Source: Paragyromitra xinjiangensis
Taxonomy: Eukaryota > Ascomycota > Pezizomycetes > Pezizales > Discinaceae
DNA: 64,000 bases
Assembly (NCBI GenBank): GCA_038503065.1
Contig: JBCAMK010000001.1
Span: 744,001-808,000 of the forward strand
Reading direction: 5' to 3'
Part shown: in pieces, positions 1 to 12,869 of the stretch
Layout: each line of letters opens with the position of its first letter
Numbering within the stretch: position 1 is the stretch's first letter
Translations under genes and position numbers: made by a program
Notes under the pieces: model-generated
Told to the model about the DNA's origin: nothing
Databases searched by the model: none
The model's input: the letters and a program-made list of their open reading frames with translations, nothing else

Positions 1-873
1 TGGAGGTACCTGCTGGTGAAGGTGGAGCATTCATTTCTGGTTGCAATGGAGAACCGGGTGACGTCAGATGACATTCACGATGGGAGCCTAAGTGCAGTTA
101 GCGCAGAGCTGTCGAAATGCGCACATCTAATACTGAAAAAGACGATTCCGACGATTGAGGCCCTATCTAAAGATCAAGCTGGTGAGAGGAATCTGCGTGA
201 AGTTCTGGAGGAGTATGCTATACTATGTGAAGATATCCAACATGTGGCAGTGAGAGCTGAGAAAGCGCATACAATCGCATTATCGAAGCTTTCGATCCTA
301 GAGAGCAGAAAGGCCATCGAGCACTCCGTGCGGAGTATCGAGTTGGCAAAACGTGTTGGACGTCTAACAAAACTAGCATTCGTACGTATTTCTAGCATGA
401 ATTTCCCCTAAGAGGTTCATTGTCTGACAATGAGATGGCCTGTGAAGGTCTTTATACCTTTATCCTTTGTTACGTCTTTTCTGGGGATGATGCAGTTCGA
501 CGGCAACTTCTCGGACCAGACCAAACGTGTCACTTGGATCTTTTTTGCCATGTCCATCCCACTCGTGCTCATAACGGTCCTTCTCGCCGTTCCGGAACGT
601 ATCTTTTCGGCCGCGACGCGTTTTATATACCTCTCGCGAAGACGGTTCGGAATCGGATGGATACTTGATGAAGCTAACGCTAAATATCACGTGAGGAGAG
701 GTGATCGCTGGGGGGAATATCATAAATGGCTATGCTCGATTGGGTGGGAGAGGAAGGAAGGCATTCATCAGAAGGGGCTGTTTGTGGCAGACGATGATGG
801 GGGAATACAGAGGGTAGGATTGATTTCAGGGACGTTTCTACATTTGAAGCATGCGTGGCAGAATGTTAGGTAG
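1..873 (+). CDS. CorA-like Mg2+/divalent cation transporter, C-terminal part (5' end outside window)
   Basis: Partial gene; the frame is open at base 1, so the true start lies to the left. Exons are 1-381 and 448-873, with an intron at 382-447 (GTACGT...AAG). Splicing joins LTKLAF to VFIPLSFVTSFLGMM, which restores the conserved segment leading into the first membrane helix of CorA-type channels. Upstream of it is a long amphipathic helix, as expected for the CorA stalk. A second hydrophobic segment (TWIFFAMSIPLVLITVLLAV) follows after a short loop, giving the usual two C-terminal helices. The family signature GMN reads GMM here, a degeneration seen in fungal CorA-like proteins. A soluble tail of about 100 residues follows the second helix. 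Probable role: divalent metal transport at a membrane; substrate and membrane cannot be told from this part. Confidence 0.8.
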
Positions 874-3800
874 GAGTATAGCATCCCATGGGGAGAGTTC
901 AGGGAACGAAATTGAACAAATGAGTTTGTTCACGCCATAACTTTTGTTGCATGCGATATTATTGTGCCTAGAAATCAATGAAATTATGATCAAAAAAAGA
1001 GTTTAGGGAACGGATACTAGAGTGCTGGATAGGAATCGAAGATTTCTCGCTTTCTCGAACTCTGATGAGAGGGTACCATAACCCAGGTGGTTAAATGTAC
1101 TTAACGAATTCATCATCATCAGCTCTGATGAGGGGGGGGACATCATAGATCATCACTCGCCTAAAATTTGACACAATCCAGGCTTTTGGCGAGGTTACCT
1201 AATAGATACGTAGACCTCCTATTAGGTGCTAAGCCGGCTCGCGAGCCATTGGTTTTTATTGGTCTGATGTATCATGCTAAAGGGGCCCTGAGGAGAACTC
1301 CCCGGAGACTGCTACCTGCTCCCAAAATCCCCGGGCATGGGTCTCTCTTTGGGCAAGCTTTATTGCAATGAGAGGCTCTACTGCCCAAAATTAGGTTTGG
1401 CCTGCTGCTTCTGCGGTTTATTTTTGTAAAAAACCCTTTTCCTCCTCCTGACACTTTTCTCACGATTCTTCATTCCTTTATATTATTTATTTATTTTGGA
1501 AATACCGGGAGCCTGGTACTCTGCTACCTGGGTAGGTGCTTTTTCTTCTGGCTTTTAGGTAAATTATCTGTTTCGGGGCTGTGTTTGTGAGAAACCCGTA
1601 AAAACTCTTTCGAGGGAGTTTCGCAGCAACCTTAAAGTTATTTTTTGAAACTATCTTTTCGTCACTTTATCCCTTATTTTAATCCACCGAATTTATGGTG
1701 CGTCCCACGAAAAGTGAACGAGTGATAATTGGTGATATTTTGGCCGCGTACGCCTGCCTGCAACAACTGTATTGTCAACGCAACCAAATTCTAGAGCCTC
1801 ACAAATAGATAGGTGATTTATTAGTAAACTAGGCACGGTACATGGATAATCCTTTGACTGCACCAAAAGTCAATCGAGCACCTTAAAAAACCTTTCTACT
1901 TATGCTACTAGTACTTAAGTGTAAGGTATAGTTCGAAATAAAGATAAATAAATTGTTGCATGCGCACCCTCGGTAGCTATGACTAGTAAATCTCCGGCGC
2001 TTAGGAATTTTCCCCGGTATCACAAAATAAAAGTTAATATTTATCACAATTGTTGAAGTGAGCAAATTTTTATTATATAGACCTAACCCAAGACTTGTAC
2101 CCCCTTCGTTTATTCCAGGCTCGTTTGATCTAGTATTAAACCCTCATACCTATTAAAACCAGACACCCTTCTAGGGCTTCTAGCACATGTTTTACTTCTT
2201 TCATGGCTGGTGTGTACATGTAAATCTTCGATCTCTGTAAATAACGTCTAGGTTAATACTTCGTGGCCAATTTTAGTATAGTTAGGAACAAAGCTTTCCA
2301 AACGCCCCTTATCCCATAACCCCTTCGATTCCCGAACGGCCTGCCATATCCCTCTGCCGCTTCCATTGATCCCCGATATCCATATATATTGCCCAGTGCG
2401 CCACACCTACCAGAGCTATCGGATGATCCTCGGCCAGTACCTGCAGCTCTTTGACCAATACATGGAATATGCTCTCCCTAAAAAGCTCTTTGAGGCTACA
2501 CGATTAGCAATTTTGCTTTTGTTGTCTCTTGCTCCCGTACTTCCGTGCAAGATTTTGCGTGATCGTATAACTGCGGCATTTGAAGCCCCACGCACTCTTC
2601 TCGATTTCTTAAGTTCCTTTTGTAAGCCCCCGATGCCCGCTCTCTCTATCTAGCACCCTCCCATACAAATCGTATTTAATATAATAGAAGTTTAGCAGTC
2701 ACTAGGCATAATGGCCTTCGGTTGAGAGATGGTAAAGAAAGTGTGAGGCTATTGGCTAGTCGAAAATGGAGAGGCCCAACAGGATACGGCTGCAGGAAGG
2801 CCTTTCAGATTTCTGGGATGTCCTAGGAATTTTTCATCGCTGTTTCTGTCTGTCACTCACCTACAACACAAATTCAGTTGGCTCTAATTTTTTCAACACG
2901 GAAAAAAGTGATAGAGCACATAATGCAATCTGCTTGAATCGAAAATTTTGTTGTGGAGCTGCCGCCAAGATCACTTTTTTCTCGCCCAAGAGGTCCGTGC
3001 AAAACTTCTCTAATAGATGCCCACCCACTGCCGAAAAAAAGGTCTGCTTTTTTCGATGGAGCATATTACTACGGAAAAAAACAGGTACTCTTGTTTTTCT
3101 GCCAGCTGTAAGCTCTTGTATCTTCTGGTTTTTATGTTCCCGCGGCCGTGATTTCATATTTCTTCCTTTTGCTAGGTCACCTCAATTTCTATTCGCGTTA
3201 GCCGTTTGCATTTGAACCCGATCTTACAACAGAACCTCACCCAAAAAGCAACTCCTGGGACACAGGGACAAATGGAGCCTTGGCCTGTTTCTGGTGTACT
3301 TGGCAGTGTGTTTGTATACACGACCACCTGTTCCTATTAAAAATCAATCCAACGGCCATGAACCACTCATGGTGGATTATAAGAATACGAGGATGTGGGG
3401 CATCTATTTAGTTGAATGAGACCACACAGAGTTAATATCTTACCTATGCATGCCTACCCAGAGCATAACTCAGCCTAGTCAAAAACTTCATGCTAGATGT
3501 AGGTCATTGGCACAAGAAATACACGTACTTATCTGTGCGAAGCGGGCATCATTTCCAATCTAAACCTCTGGAGATTAACATGAGATCATCTCTCCATGAT
3601 CCAAATCCGCAACAGACGGTAACAAGGGTGGATGCAAGGTTTTAGACCTATTGGTGGAGCTTTTTCGGTGACCTGGAAGGTCTAACAATGCATATTTCTT
3701 TAAGCGAACCATTCCGCGGAATAATTAGTCCTTGAGGTGGGCTAAAGGTCGGTCCGGTTAACACGTTCTAATCCCACCTACCAAAAAGCTGCGACACACC

Positions 3801-6800
3801 GGACTGCGTCCCCGCTTCTTTGTGAGATATGTGTGCTGCAATAATCCAATGTGAGATGGGGGCGACTGGAAAAAACAAATTGGGTCCTTTTTTTCCCCTC
3901 CAGTTGTTTCGGGTACCAAACGAGTTATTCCGAAGTGCTATTATGCTGACATGGCAAACAGCACTACATCGACCTCGCCGAGAATAAGTCGGAAACTGTG
4001 CTTCAAAAGCAAACCAATAACTTATTTTTCCCCAGGGAGACCATGGAAGCCGTCTGATTTAACGATATCCATGTTTAATCATAAATCCGTCCCTAGCTAG
4101 ACGAAAAAAATCCTCGAAACCACGGAAACGTTCGATTTTGGGACTAGAGGGAAAAAGCCGAACCAAAAAGAAACTCAAGCTATCTTTCTAGTGGCCATTC
4201 AAATCAGCTCCAATCGCGGAAAATCCTCCATAGCTTATCATTGTTATGTAGACTCATAAATATGAGCAAGCTCCCCTGATATTTCTTTATGGACCTGAGC
4301 CAGGGCCTCGTGTCCCAGGGGAATTCGTGATAAATTTTTATTGGGCAAGGGCCAACGTACCCCCACAAGCCGAAAGATAACATATCGATCTCTGTCGTAC
4401 CCGATCCCAGAGTATATCTTGGGAGATTGAAGTGGCCGATTGGCTGGGTCTCTCGTTCTGGATACACCAATTCATACCCCTGTTTTCTGTACTCAAGGCT
4501 CAGAGCTAGTACTATGAATGCCCGAGGATAATTTCTGGCGCATAGCATGATCTTGCTCCCAGTGGCTTGAAAAACTCTTTCTCGCTCGCTGCTGGAGTGA
4601 AGTATGCAATATCTGCTACTCCTGTGATGTATTTCTCCATATTACTTTTGAATATGGAGGTGTTATCGGGCTTAATATCCCACAAATTGCACCTGTTACC
4701 GAGTCAGCTAACCATCGTGACTGATAAACTAGCATCAATGCTGCAAAGAATTCTCAACAACTTACCACAATTATGTCTAGCTGTGATAATGCCACCAGTC
4801 TAGATGCACAGACCAAGCTTGAAAGCCATAAAAAAAGTTCTTCCCCTCTTCCTTACCCACAGACCAATCGAGATCACCGCAAGAGGAGCTCCTTGCGTTT
4901 CAGGAATGACCTCCGAGAAAATTCTTCTCAACCTTACCATCTTCGGAAACCCTTGAATAGGTGGTGACCTGGAATTGGCACCCTCGAAAATCAATAATCC
5001 ATACCACCTATCCCAGACAAAGAAATCCCTTCCGGAAAACTCGCTGAACCTTTAGATGTAGAACTCATCCCGACATTCAAAGACAGCTGGCCGGCTCATT
5101 TCCGCGGTTGATCCCTTACCTAAAGTGTCCAAGTTAAGCTCTCACATGATGAAGAAATCAGCATTACACTTCCGAATGACCTAGGAGCAGATGACAAGGT
5201 CATGGTGGCAGCAGCATTTGTTGGTGGCAAATATAACAACACCTCGAGAGGAAGCATCTGAATACCCACAAGACCATAGTAGCCTCTCAGAGGTAGCATG
5301 ACCCATCGATCATAATTGAACGTATATTCGTAGTCTGGCGGCACGTTACGATGGCACAGAAAGGTGCATGGTGCTCGTAAGCGTTAGAGTACGTATAAAT
5401 TCCCACAGCACGGCATGATAATATCGGCTTGGTAATAATTAGCGAAAAAAGTGTGTATAAGGACTCGAATGATAGGGCGGGGTAAAGGTGGCGTATGTGC
5501 ATCTGCTGTGAAACCAAACAAAGTGCAGAAACTCATTACGTATCGGTAATAATCATTCGCCGAAGCAAAGCAAATGGATATACTCTACCTCCTAAAAAAA
5601 CCTAAGGTTCCTATGGAACAGTGAGTCCTCCTATGAGCACAATTCCAACTAGAACGACAACTAGCTTCCTCAAGATGGACAAGCCTCTTTTATTATGAAC
5701 AGCGTGCGGTTTAATGTCCATGCATAAGATTAAAGTTGCCTTTACGAGTTGACCCCGTTGGAGGCGGTGGCGAATAGTGGTTGGAACTCAAGGTTACTTA
5801 TACAGGTGAACTCATGGGTTTGACTTGCTCTTTTTTTCTTTTTTTCTCCTTCTTTCTTTTTTCTGTGTAACGGACTTAGAGAATGTCTCAAAGGCCAGCA
5901 AATAGTAATATCGAGTGATTTATCATGACTCTCGGTAAGCTCCGAAGATGAGTGTCACCATACGCTACTTATGTGGAGCACCTGTACTCTATGTATCCAT
6001 TCCATTAATTATTCTTGACCAAAGCTATAGGGTTACATGTAGGTTGGGTAAATATCCGGAATATATCACCCTGGCCAAGTCTTAGCTGATATGGAACCCA
6101 AACTCACCAGAGCCTAAAACCACGAAACCAAAACCTCAAGGATAGGCAGATCGACACTATCATCCGACCCGATTGCCAATCATTACAGCATCATGAAACA
6201 CACGACACCGCACTCGACACCGCAACAGTAGGATCTCACGATAAAGCCCAATCGTAAATCATATAGACAACGTTTTCTGGTTGAGCAGGCCTTAGGTGTC
6301 TTGGCCTAGCAAAACGGACTACCTAAGACACAAGGCGTTGTTCTGATTCACCCGGGAAGATTTTACGGAGGCAGAGTACGGCACGCGACTCTATGCATCT
6401 ACATACATTCCCGCAGTACGCACCCCGTTGGTTATGGCATTTTGAAGGTAAAAAGTAAGGTATTCCCAAGCGTTGAAGTTTTAACCAATTGGATTCGAAA
6501 ATCCAAGGCGAGAGCCTCTATTTCCCAGCCAATTGAGCATGCAGTGCTTTCTGGGCAGTGAAATATTGTACTACTACATAGACACCAAACCACGTAGATA
6601 AACAGGTGGGGTCATATGCCACTTAAAATAGAGGTTAACGGAATTTCGGATGACTGTTTACTCATCTTCTTGGATCCACAAAACCGAATTTCATGAAATC
6701 TTCATTGGCTTCTGCAAATCAGAAACCATTAAAACCCGAGAAAACCACACTTGTGCCAAGCCTTGTGGGGGCGGATCTGATCAGTGACAACCACATTGTT

Positions 6801-7892
6801 AGAAAATATCCTTAGATAATTACTTTTTCTGTGTTTCTAGTTTGCCGGATCCGTGGATTGGTTAGAAACCACGAAAAATCGGCTAATCCCATGGATCCGC
6901 ATAATAGCTACTCTAAACAAATTCTCAACCACAAATCCACGTGATCAAGGTAATTGAAATAATGGATACTCTTTAGTGCATCCTTGCCGCTCACTCTCAA
7001 TACCTTCCTCTGGAGACAGTATTGTGCGGGGGCAGAATATCATCTCACACATCTTTTTAAAAGGCGGGTAGGGTAATACATACTAGGGGATTTTTAAATT
7101 TTACGGAATGTTACTATTCGATATTACTAGTACTACGCACCAGCCAATCTTAGAATATATTCTTTATCTTAAAGTTATCAAGCAAGTACTGCCCTGAGTG
7201 GGATTGACACTAAGTTTCAGGCCAGAGAGCGGAACAAGCATGGCATTACCCACGAGTCAAAACCAATGCTTTTCTAGTACAGAGCCGGGATCGGAAGCAC
7301 GTAGAGTAACGAAAACCAAGCTGTGCGACAAGTCTCATATATGCTTTAAGACATGCATAGATATGATTAGTGATCAGAGAGATACCCGAGTTTTATTAGC
7401 TACCAAGAGTTTCTCCTCGAAGAGTTTGAGATTTTGTAGATCTTTCCCTGAAGGAGCTTTAAGTTTCAGGTACGCTCTCGCCGGGGCCTCACCCCAACAT
7501 ATTTTTGCGAGTGATAATACATGTTTGATAGTGCTTGCTTCTGTAGAGCAACGGTCAATCCTATTGTTTCGACGGGAAATAAACTTTTCCGTCACGCCAA
7601 CGAGGCAGCATTACTCAATAACCCGTCTACGAGAACGGGTGGTAAGTGTTAGTAGCTAGATAGGTCAAGCTCCGATATAGAGTAGATATATTTGGTTCTC
7701 GACAGGAACTTTCGCACAAGATGATTTCCCACTGCTGGTCGGAAACAGTGGGTTTCGGTGATTAAATTGCAATTCAACTTTTAGACATAATAACCCGGTG
7801 AAAAAATGGAGAAAAACCGACTTCTAATATACACCGGTTGAACGCACGCGTTCTGTAATGAAAAGAAAAAGAAAAAGAAAACCCGTCTAGGT
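874..7892. other. gene-poor 7-kb interval
   Basis: No reading frame here could be tied to a known family. Frames of 60-150 codons occur (for example 2366-2653 +, 2766-3215 +, 4204-4548 -, 7198-7659 +), but they have no recognisable domain and no convincing splice chain to neighbouring frames. The sequence looks AT-rich with scattered homopolymers. I saw no long terminal repeats or transposase motifs. It could be decayed sequence or hold unrecognised non-coding transcripts. Confidence 0.5.
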
Positions 7893-10800
7893 CTACAGAA
7901 CAGCACTATGCACTAAAACGTCCACGTATTCCATTACAGCATTAATAGGGTCCACTCCCTCTGGTATATTCAGGACTCTGCCAGCAAGTTCCTTGAATCT
8001 TGGTATGAGGCTACCCCTTTCAGCCCCAGTCACTGTGTCTCTCAGCCATTCGTTTCCAAACTTCAAAACCGTCACCAAAATATCTCCATCCACATGGTTG
8101 AGCTGTGGATCACGCTCGGTGTTCTCTGTTTCTGGTAGATTGTACCGACCTATCCCTTCTTTGTTCTTGTATAGGTCCTGAATATGCCGTAGCAGCCGCA
8201 AAGAGCTTTCTTCTAAGAGCGTAAGATGGAACATAGAGCCGTTGACACCAGCGGCGATCAGATCTTGGTCGGGAAATATTACACCAGGACGATGCTTGTT
8301 CTGGTTCCACGGCGGCCGCACATTGCCCTTACGTATGCGAGACACAGAGCTAGTTAACTCTGCCTCAAGCACAGTAATCAAACTCTCCAGATTGCGGCGG
8401 TCTGAAAGCATGTCAGCGTAATTCTTGTTAGGGCGAGATATAAACCTACCTGGAGGTTGCCAAAGCCCAGCAATACCATATTGCTTGTCAGTAGCCAGAA
8501 AAAAGTTATCAAAAAGTTTGAAATGGTGAAATCCGTTCCGTGCGGTGTCATCGCTTTTTGTATATTAGCATTTACGAATACGATTTACGCAGGGCCCTTC
8601 CTACCTGACAAGCTCATTAAATCGTCCATTTTCAAATTTGAATATAAGCATTGAATCTGCACTGCACGAAAGATGAATAAATGGCTCCATGACCGAAATC
8701 TGCACGGCGAACGATCGAACTTTGGTCTCAGCAACATCTTCGAACCTATCACTTAATTAGCTCTAAAACGTATTGGATTCTGGAAAGCTTGATGTGATAC
8801 TTCTTCGTTTGAGGATTCAAAGTTTTCATGATAAGCATATTCCCGGAACAATACACCAAGGAGCTGGATCAAGAAGTTTAGATTAGAAAATATTAGTAGA
8901 GATGAATCTTTCACTTACTTGGTACCATAAGGAGCCACGGAGTAAACGGGATCGTTACATGATATCTGGAAGCGCCGCCGAACCTCGATATTCCCCGATG
9001 GGCCAGCAATAATCGATAATACAAGAACCCTACCCCTATGCACGTCGGATGTAGTGATGTTGACAAAATCGGTCCCCAATACAATGTATCGATAGGGCTT
9101 GTTCTCAACCTCCATATTCCATTCTAAATCACGATTAGCTGGAGCTAGAAAATCACCTACGCATAGAGGGAAACCAAACCCGTAAGACAATATATCTGCT
9201 CGTTCGTCTTCCCAAAGATCAGTTCTTTCTTTGAACTGTCTCGAATGTCCCTCTCGGCTCTAGATTTCCCACTATATTCATGTGAACCAGTTAGTTTTGC
9301 GAGTTCCGAGTCTCCGAGGACGAGAAGGGGATACTAACGTCCTAGGATCTATAAATCTAAGGGAACAGTAAGATTTACGTCTTCCCGGTATGTGTCTTTC
9401 ATTCTCGACTGGGGGATCGCCGGATGCAGTTCTCGAGCAAGCAACAATCAAGATATTAAGGGGAGCGTAAAACAGGACCCTCCTTGGTGTTTCGTGGAGA
9501 CGAAGCCTGCGAACACAAACTTTCTCGCTCTCGCCGACGTCAGCGTAAAATATCTGGTCCTTAGTCATTCCGATGACGATATTCTCCGAGTCTGGCGAAT
9601 TATCAATTTGCGTGAAAGCGACAAGGGAAGACTGTGATATCATCAGTTCGAATCCTCATTTGGCAAAAGATTGAGGGACCATCAACCTCCATCTCCGATT
9701 CTTCAAAAACAACCTGCGCAGCTCGAAATTTCCCATTGGGAAAGTCGAACCGAAAGAGCTCGGGCCCTGCTAAGACAAACGCGGAATCATGCCTTCGCAC
9801 ATCTGGGTGCAGATGAACTGGGGTTGGCCCGAACTTAATCTCCTCCATCCTCTCAAGGCTAAGGCCTTTAAAAATTAGTGACTATATCTAGTTTTAATGT
9901 ACGCACGAAACAAGGAAATTTGAACCTACATCGCTCCCATTTTACGTCGAAAGCAATAACAGTACCACCTCTCAATCCACAGAGCAGCTTTGAGGCGTTA
10001 TTGGCAGTAAGAAGAGCAGCGGATTCGCAAATGAAAAGATCTAGCTGCCCCTCAATGTTTTCCTCGAACACTAGGCACATTAGTATGAGACCTAGCATAA
10101 CAGGTCTAGAAGAACATACTAGGTTTCTCCAACAATGGTATCAGTCCGTTAGAGAGATCAAATAGAAAGACTTGTATTGTAGCCTGTCGAGTTCCAACCA
10201 CCGCTAGCATGCGTCCATTACTGAATATAGAATGTCAGAACTGAATAGCACCCAAATACCAAAACGGGAATCACTCACATCTCTAGGATAGTTATAAAAG
10301 TTGGATCTTCGGCCAGACTTGTATGCAGCCCAACAGGATGCAAGAACTTTCCACTACAAAACCATTAGCTCTCCGTAGTGTCTCCAAGATTTACCAATGC
10401 TTACGTATTCTCGTTGACCGATATAGTTGCAAGAATTAGTTTGACTATAAATCCATTCCGAACCACAACCACCAGGTACTCGTCCTTCAGAGCAGCTGCT
10501 ACTATAATATCGCCGACCTCACATCTTTCTCTCAAGATATTAGTCTCAGTTCCGGTATCTACCATTTCAGTGTCTGGATCAGCTTCTTTGCGGGCAATAA
10601 GATATTCCTGCCTCAACTCCGTGATGATGATTGCACTAGGTGTGACCTGCACCGATCGTGTCCCAACTGCGCCAGCAGCCAGTGTTGTCTCGTTCAGGTC
10701 CAAGAAATCAAAATCACTAGCATCTTCCCAATCTTCAGACGGTGACAGGAAACATAAACCTGACCGATCCGGTAGCGATGAAAGCAAAAAATATCCTTCT

Positions 10801-12869
10801 CCGGAAGCATCAGGAAGTACCCAAAGCCGTCTTACCCCTTGTAGGTAAACCGCCGACCCTTGAATCCTCGCCTGGATTCCATACCGAAGTTCCGTGATTG
10901 CTCCATGGTCCCCACGGCCGGTACAGGCAAGTACCCGGTCTCTCTCTGCTTTCCCGGTGGCATATCCTTGAGGTGGTAAGTTTACGAGCTCAAAATCGAA
11001 AACTGGCGACCAATTCGCTACCGATTCCTCAAGTTTTGGTTCTGTCTCCACAGGGTTTGGTCCTATCTTTAACTGATCGAAGAGTCTCAGTCCAAGTTAT
11101 ATAGTAACAAGATCAGGAAGTGCCGGAGTAAAATAAAAGTGCCCGACGGCAATCAGTTAAACTTACTAAATATACGCCACCGCTACTCATCTCCCCACCC
11201 GCAACGAGCATATCGTTCTTAGTTAGGCCAAAATCTAACGACGCGAATGCAGTTCCAATCGAGCAGTCGAGGTGGCACGCTTTGTTCGCTAATTGGATGA
11301 GATTTGGGCCTTGGCTATCTACTTCCAAGAAGTAGATATCACCATCTTCCATGGCAAGGTACATATCGTCGTGGTCACAGGCATAATTTGGGGTCCTTAA
11401 CGGTCGAGCCCAAGATGTCACAAGACTTCCTAGTAGTTAAGTTAGATATACTCAAAAACATCTCTTTGCGTTGATTGACTTACGTCGCTGCCCATTTGGT
11501 GGTGCCGGAGGAAAGGCAATCCTCGCAAATGAAGCATTGCCATTAAGTATATCAGAAGCTTTCACAACATGCGTATAATATTCTGTCACGAGCAAGAACG
11601 CAGAGCTGATAACAAGTGGGATCACATGTACGGGCATCGATATATCTATTAAAAGTCAGAATTGCAAGCTGAATCGGCCAAGACAAGAAACAATAATACC
11701 GTCTGGCAAGCGGAATCCATGTTGGCCATGTTTAGTAGCAGTGCGCAAAGGTTTTGAGGTCCACCACTCGAACAATTTTAGCCGTGATTTGTGGTTCGAA
11801 CTATGCTCATCATTTAGCCAACTACTCTTGGAAAAGGGATTCACTATGGCTTAGAAGGGGAGGAACAGACTCTATTATGAATAGCAGTAAAATCACCTGA
11901 TCGTGGTTTTCAGGGGACGGGTGGAGAAACTCCATATGCAAAATCAAGCCTTCGACATTGAAAGTCTTTTCTTCTTTGATGGGATTCAGAGGTTGCCCTT
12001 GACGCAATTGCCGTTCCAGTTCATCTGTACTGTGGAGCGCATACATCCGGAACGAGTCCTGATAAGCTGACACGGCCAATGCCCTCGAGCTAATTGAGAT
12101 ATTAGTCTTAGTAAGCTAATGATTTTCGAAACGAAGAGGCAGCCATACCGGGGATCGATAGCTATGGATTTCCCCAAATGGGTCGGATGAACTCCTTTAG
12201 AACCAATCCTCTTCATCGAAACCACGAAATCAACCTCCCCCTGCACATCCGAATCTTTTGCGTAAACAAAAGCAAGATGGCCCGAGTCCAATGTTAGGGC
12301 AAGTATATGAGGTGGTAATATTGGTTTATTATCACCGTCTCCCTCTCCCCGCATAGTCACATCGTCCTGTAGCTGACTTGCAAGTTCCTGCTTGAATATA
12401 GCATCCTGAGCGGAATAAAAATGCTTCCTCGGTGAACCAAAGACTTTCGCATGGCGAATATCGGCTCGAAAGTCAGTCTTTGACCCCACCTGACGGAGTT
12501 TACCATCTTCAGTGAGAATATGTAACTCTATGAAAGTTTCCTGAAAGTTTCCAAGAAATCAATTATGCTTCCATGCGTTCAATACTACGAAGGAGTAATG
12601 CTAAATTTGTAACCTTAATAGAAAGGGACGAGACTAACCCCAACAAATACAACATCATTCAAATCTTTACTCCTAATCCGTGCGGGGATAATCTGCCGAA
12701 TAACTGGTGAGTGTACCAGAGTTCGTGTCAACAACCCATACACAGGAGCGGCCTCAGGTGAATGCGAGGAAGAATCATGGTGGTTATTATGCGCCATGAG
12801 CTGTTCACGGGGGGTGGTCTGTGTCGTCCACTGCCTGTTTACCCATGCGTGTGTGTTTGAATTCTCCAT
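7893..12869 (-). CDS. MMS1_N / CPSF-A domain protein (DDB1/CPSF160/SF3b130 superfamily)
   Basis: Many-exon gene, ATG at 12869 and stop at 7893-7895. Exons with clear joints include 12869-12639, 12540-12149 (joins FVG to ETFIELHIL) and 12089 onward (joins DPR to SRALAVSAYQ). Later exons contain SIGTAFASLDFG (about 11250), NWSPVFDF (about 11010), FGPTPVHL (about 9830), YIVLGTDF with GRVLVL (about 9080), and last HVDGDIL (about 8090), followed by the closing helices. This order matches the N-terminal MMS1_N beta-propeller region and C-terminal CPSF-A region of the superfamily that includes DDB1, CPSF160, SF3b130 and Mms1/Rik1. The protein should be well over 1,000 residues; at least eight introns are needed. 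It looks most like the divergent fungal MMS1_N members, not canonical CFT1 or RSE1. A role as a cullin-4-type adaptor is an inference. Several inner exon borders are uncertain. Confidence 0.85.

Noticed and set aside
2766..3215. 149-codon frame in the left gene-poor block
   Set aside because: Phe/Cys-rich, overlaps an equally long antisense frame, and no motif was seen.
4204..4548. 114-codon minus frame in the left gene-poor block
   Set aside because: Composition is acceptable, but there is no recognisable domain and no splice link to the frames at 4800-5344.
10378..10848. 156-codon plus-strand frame
   Set aside because: Opposite the NWSPVFDF-containing exon of the CPSF-A-type gene; no family.
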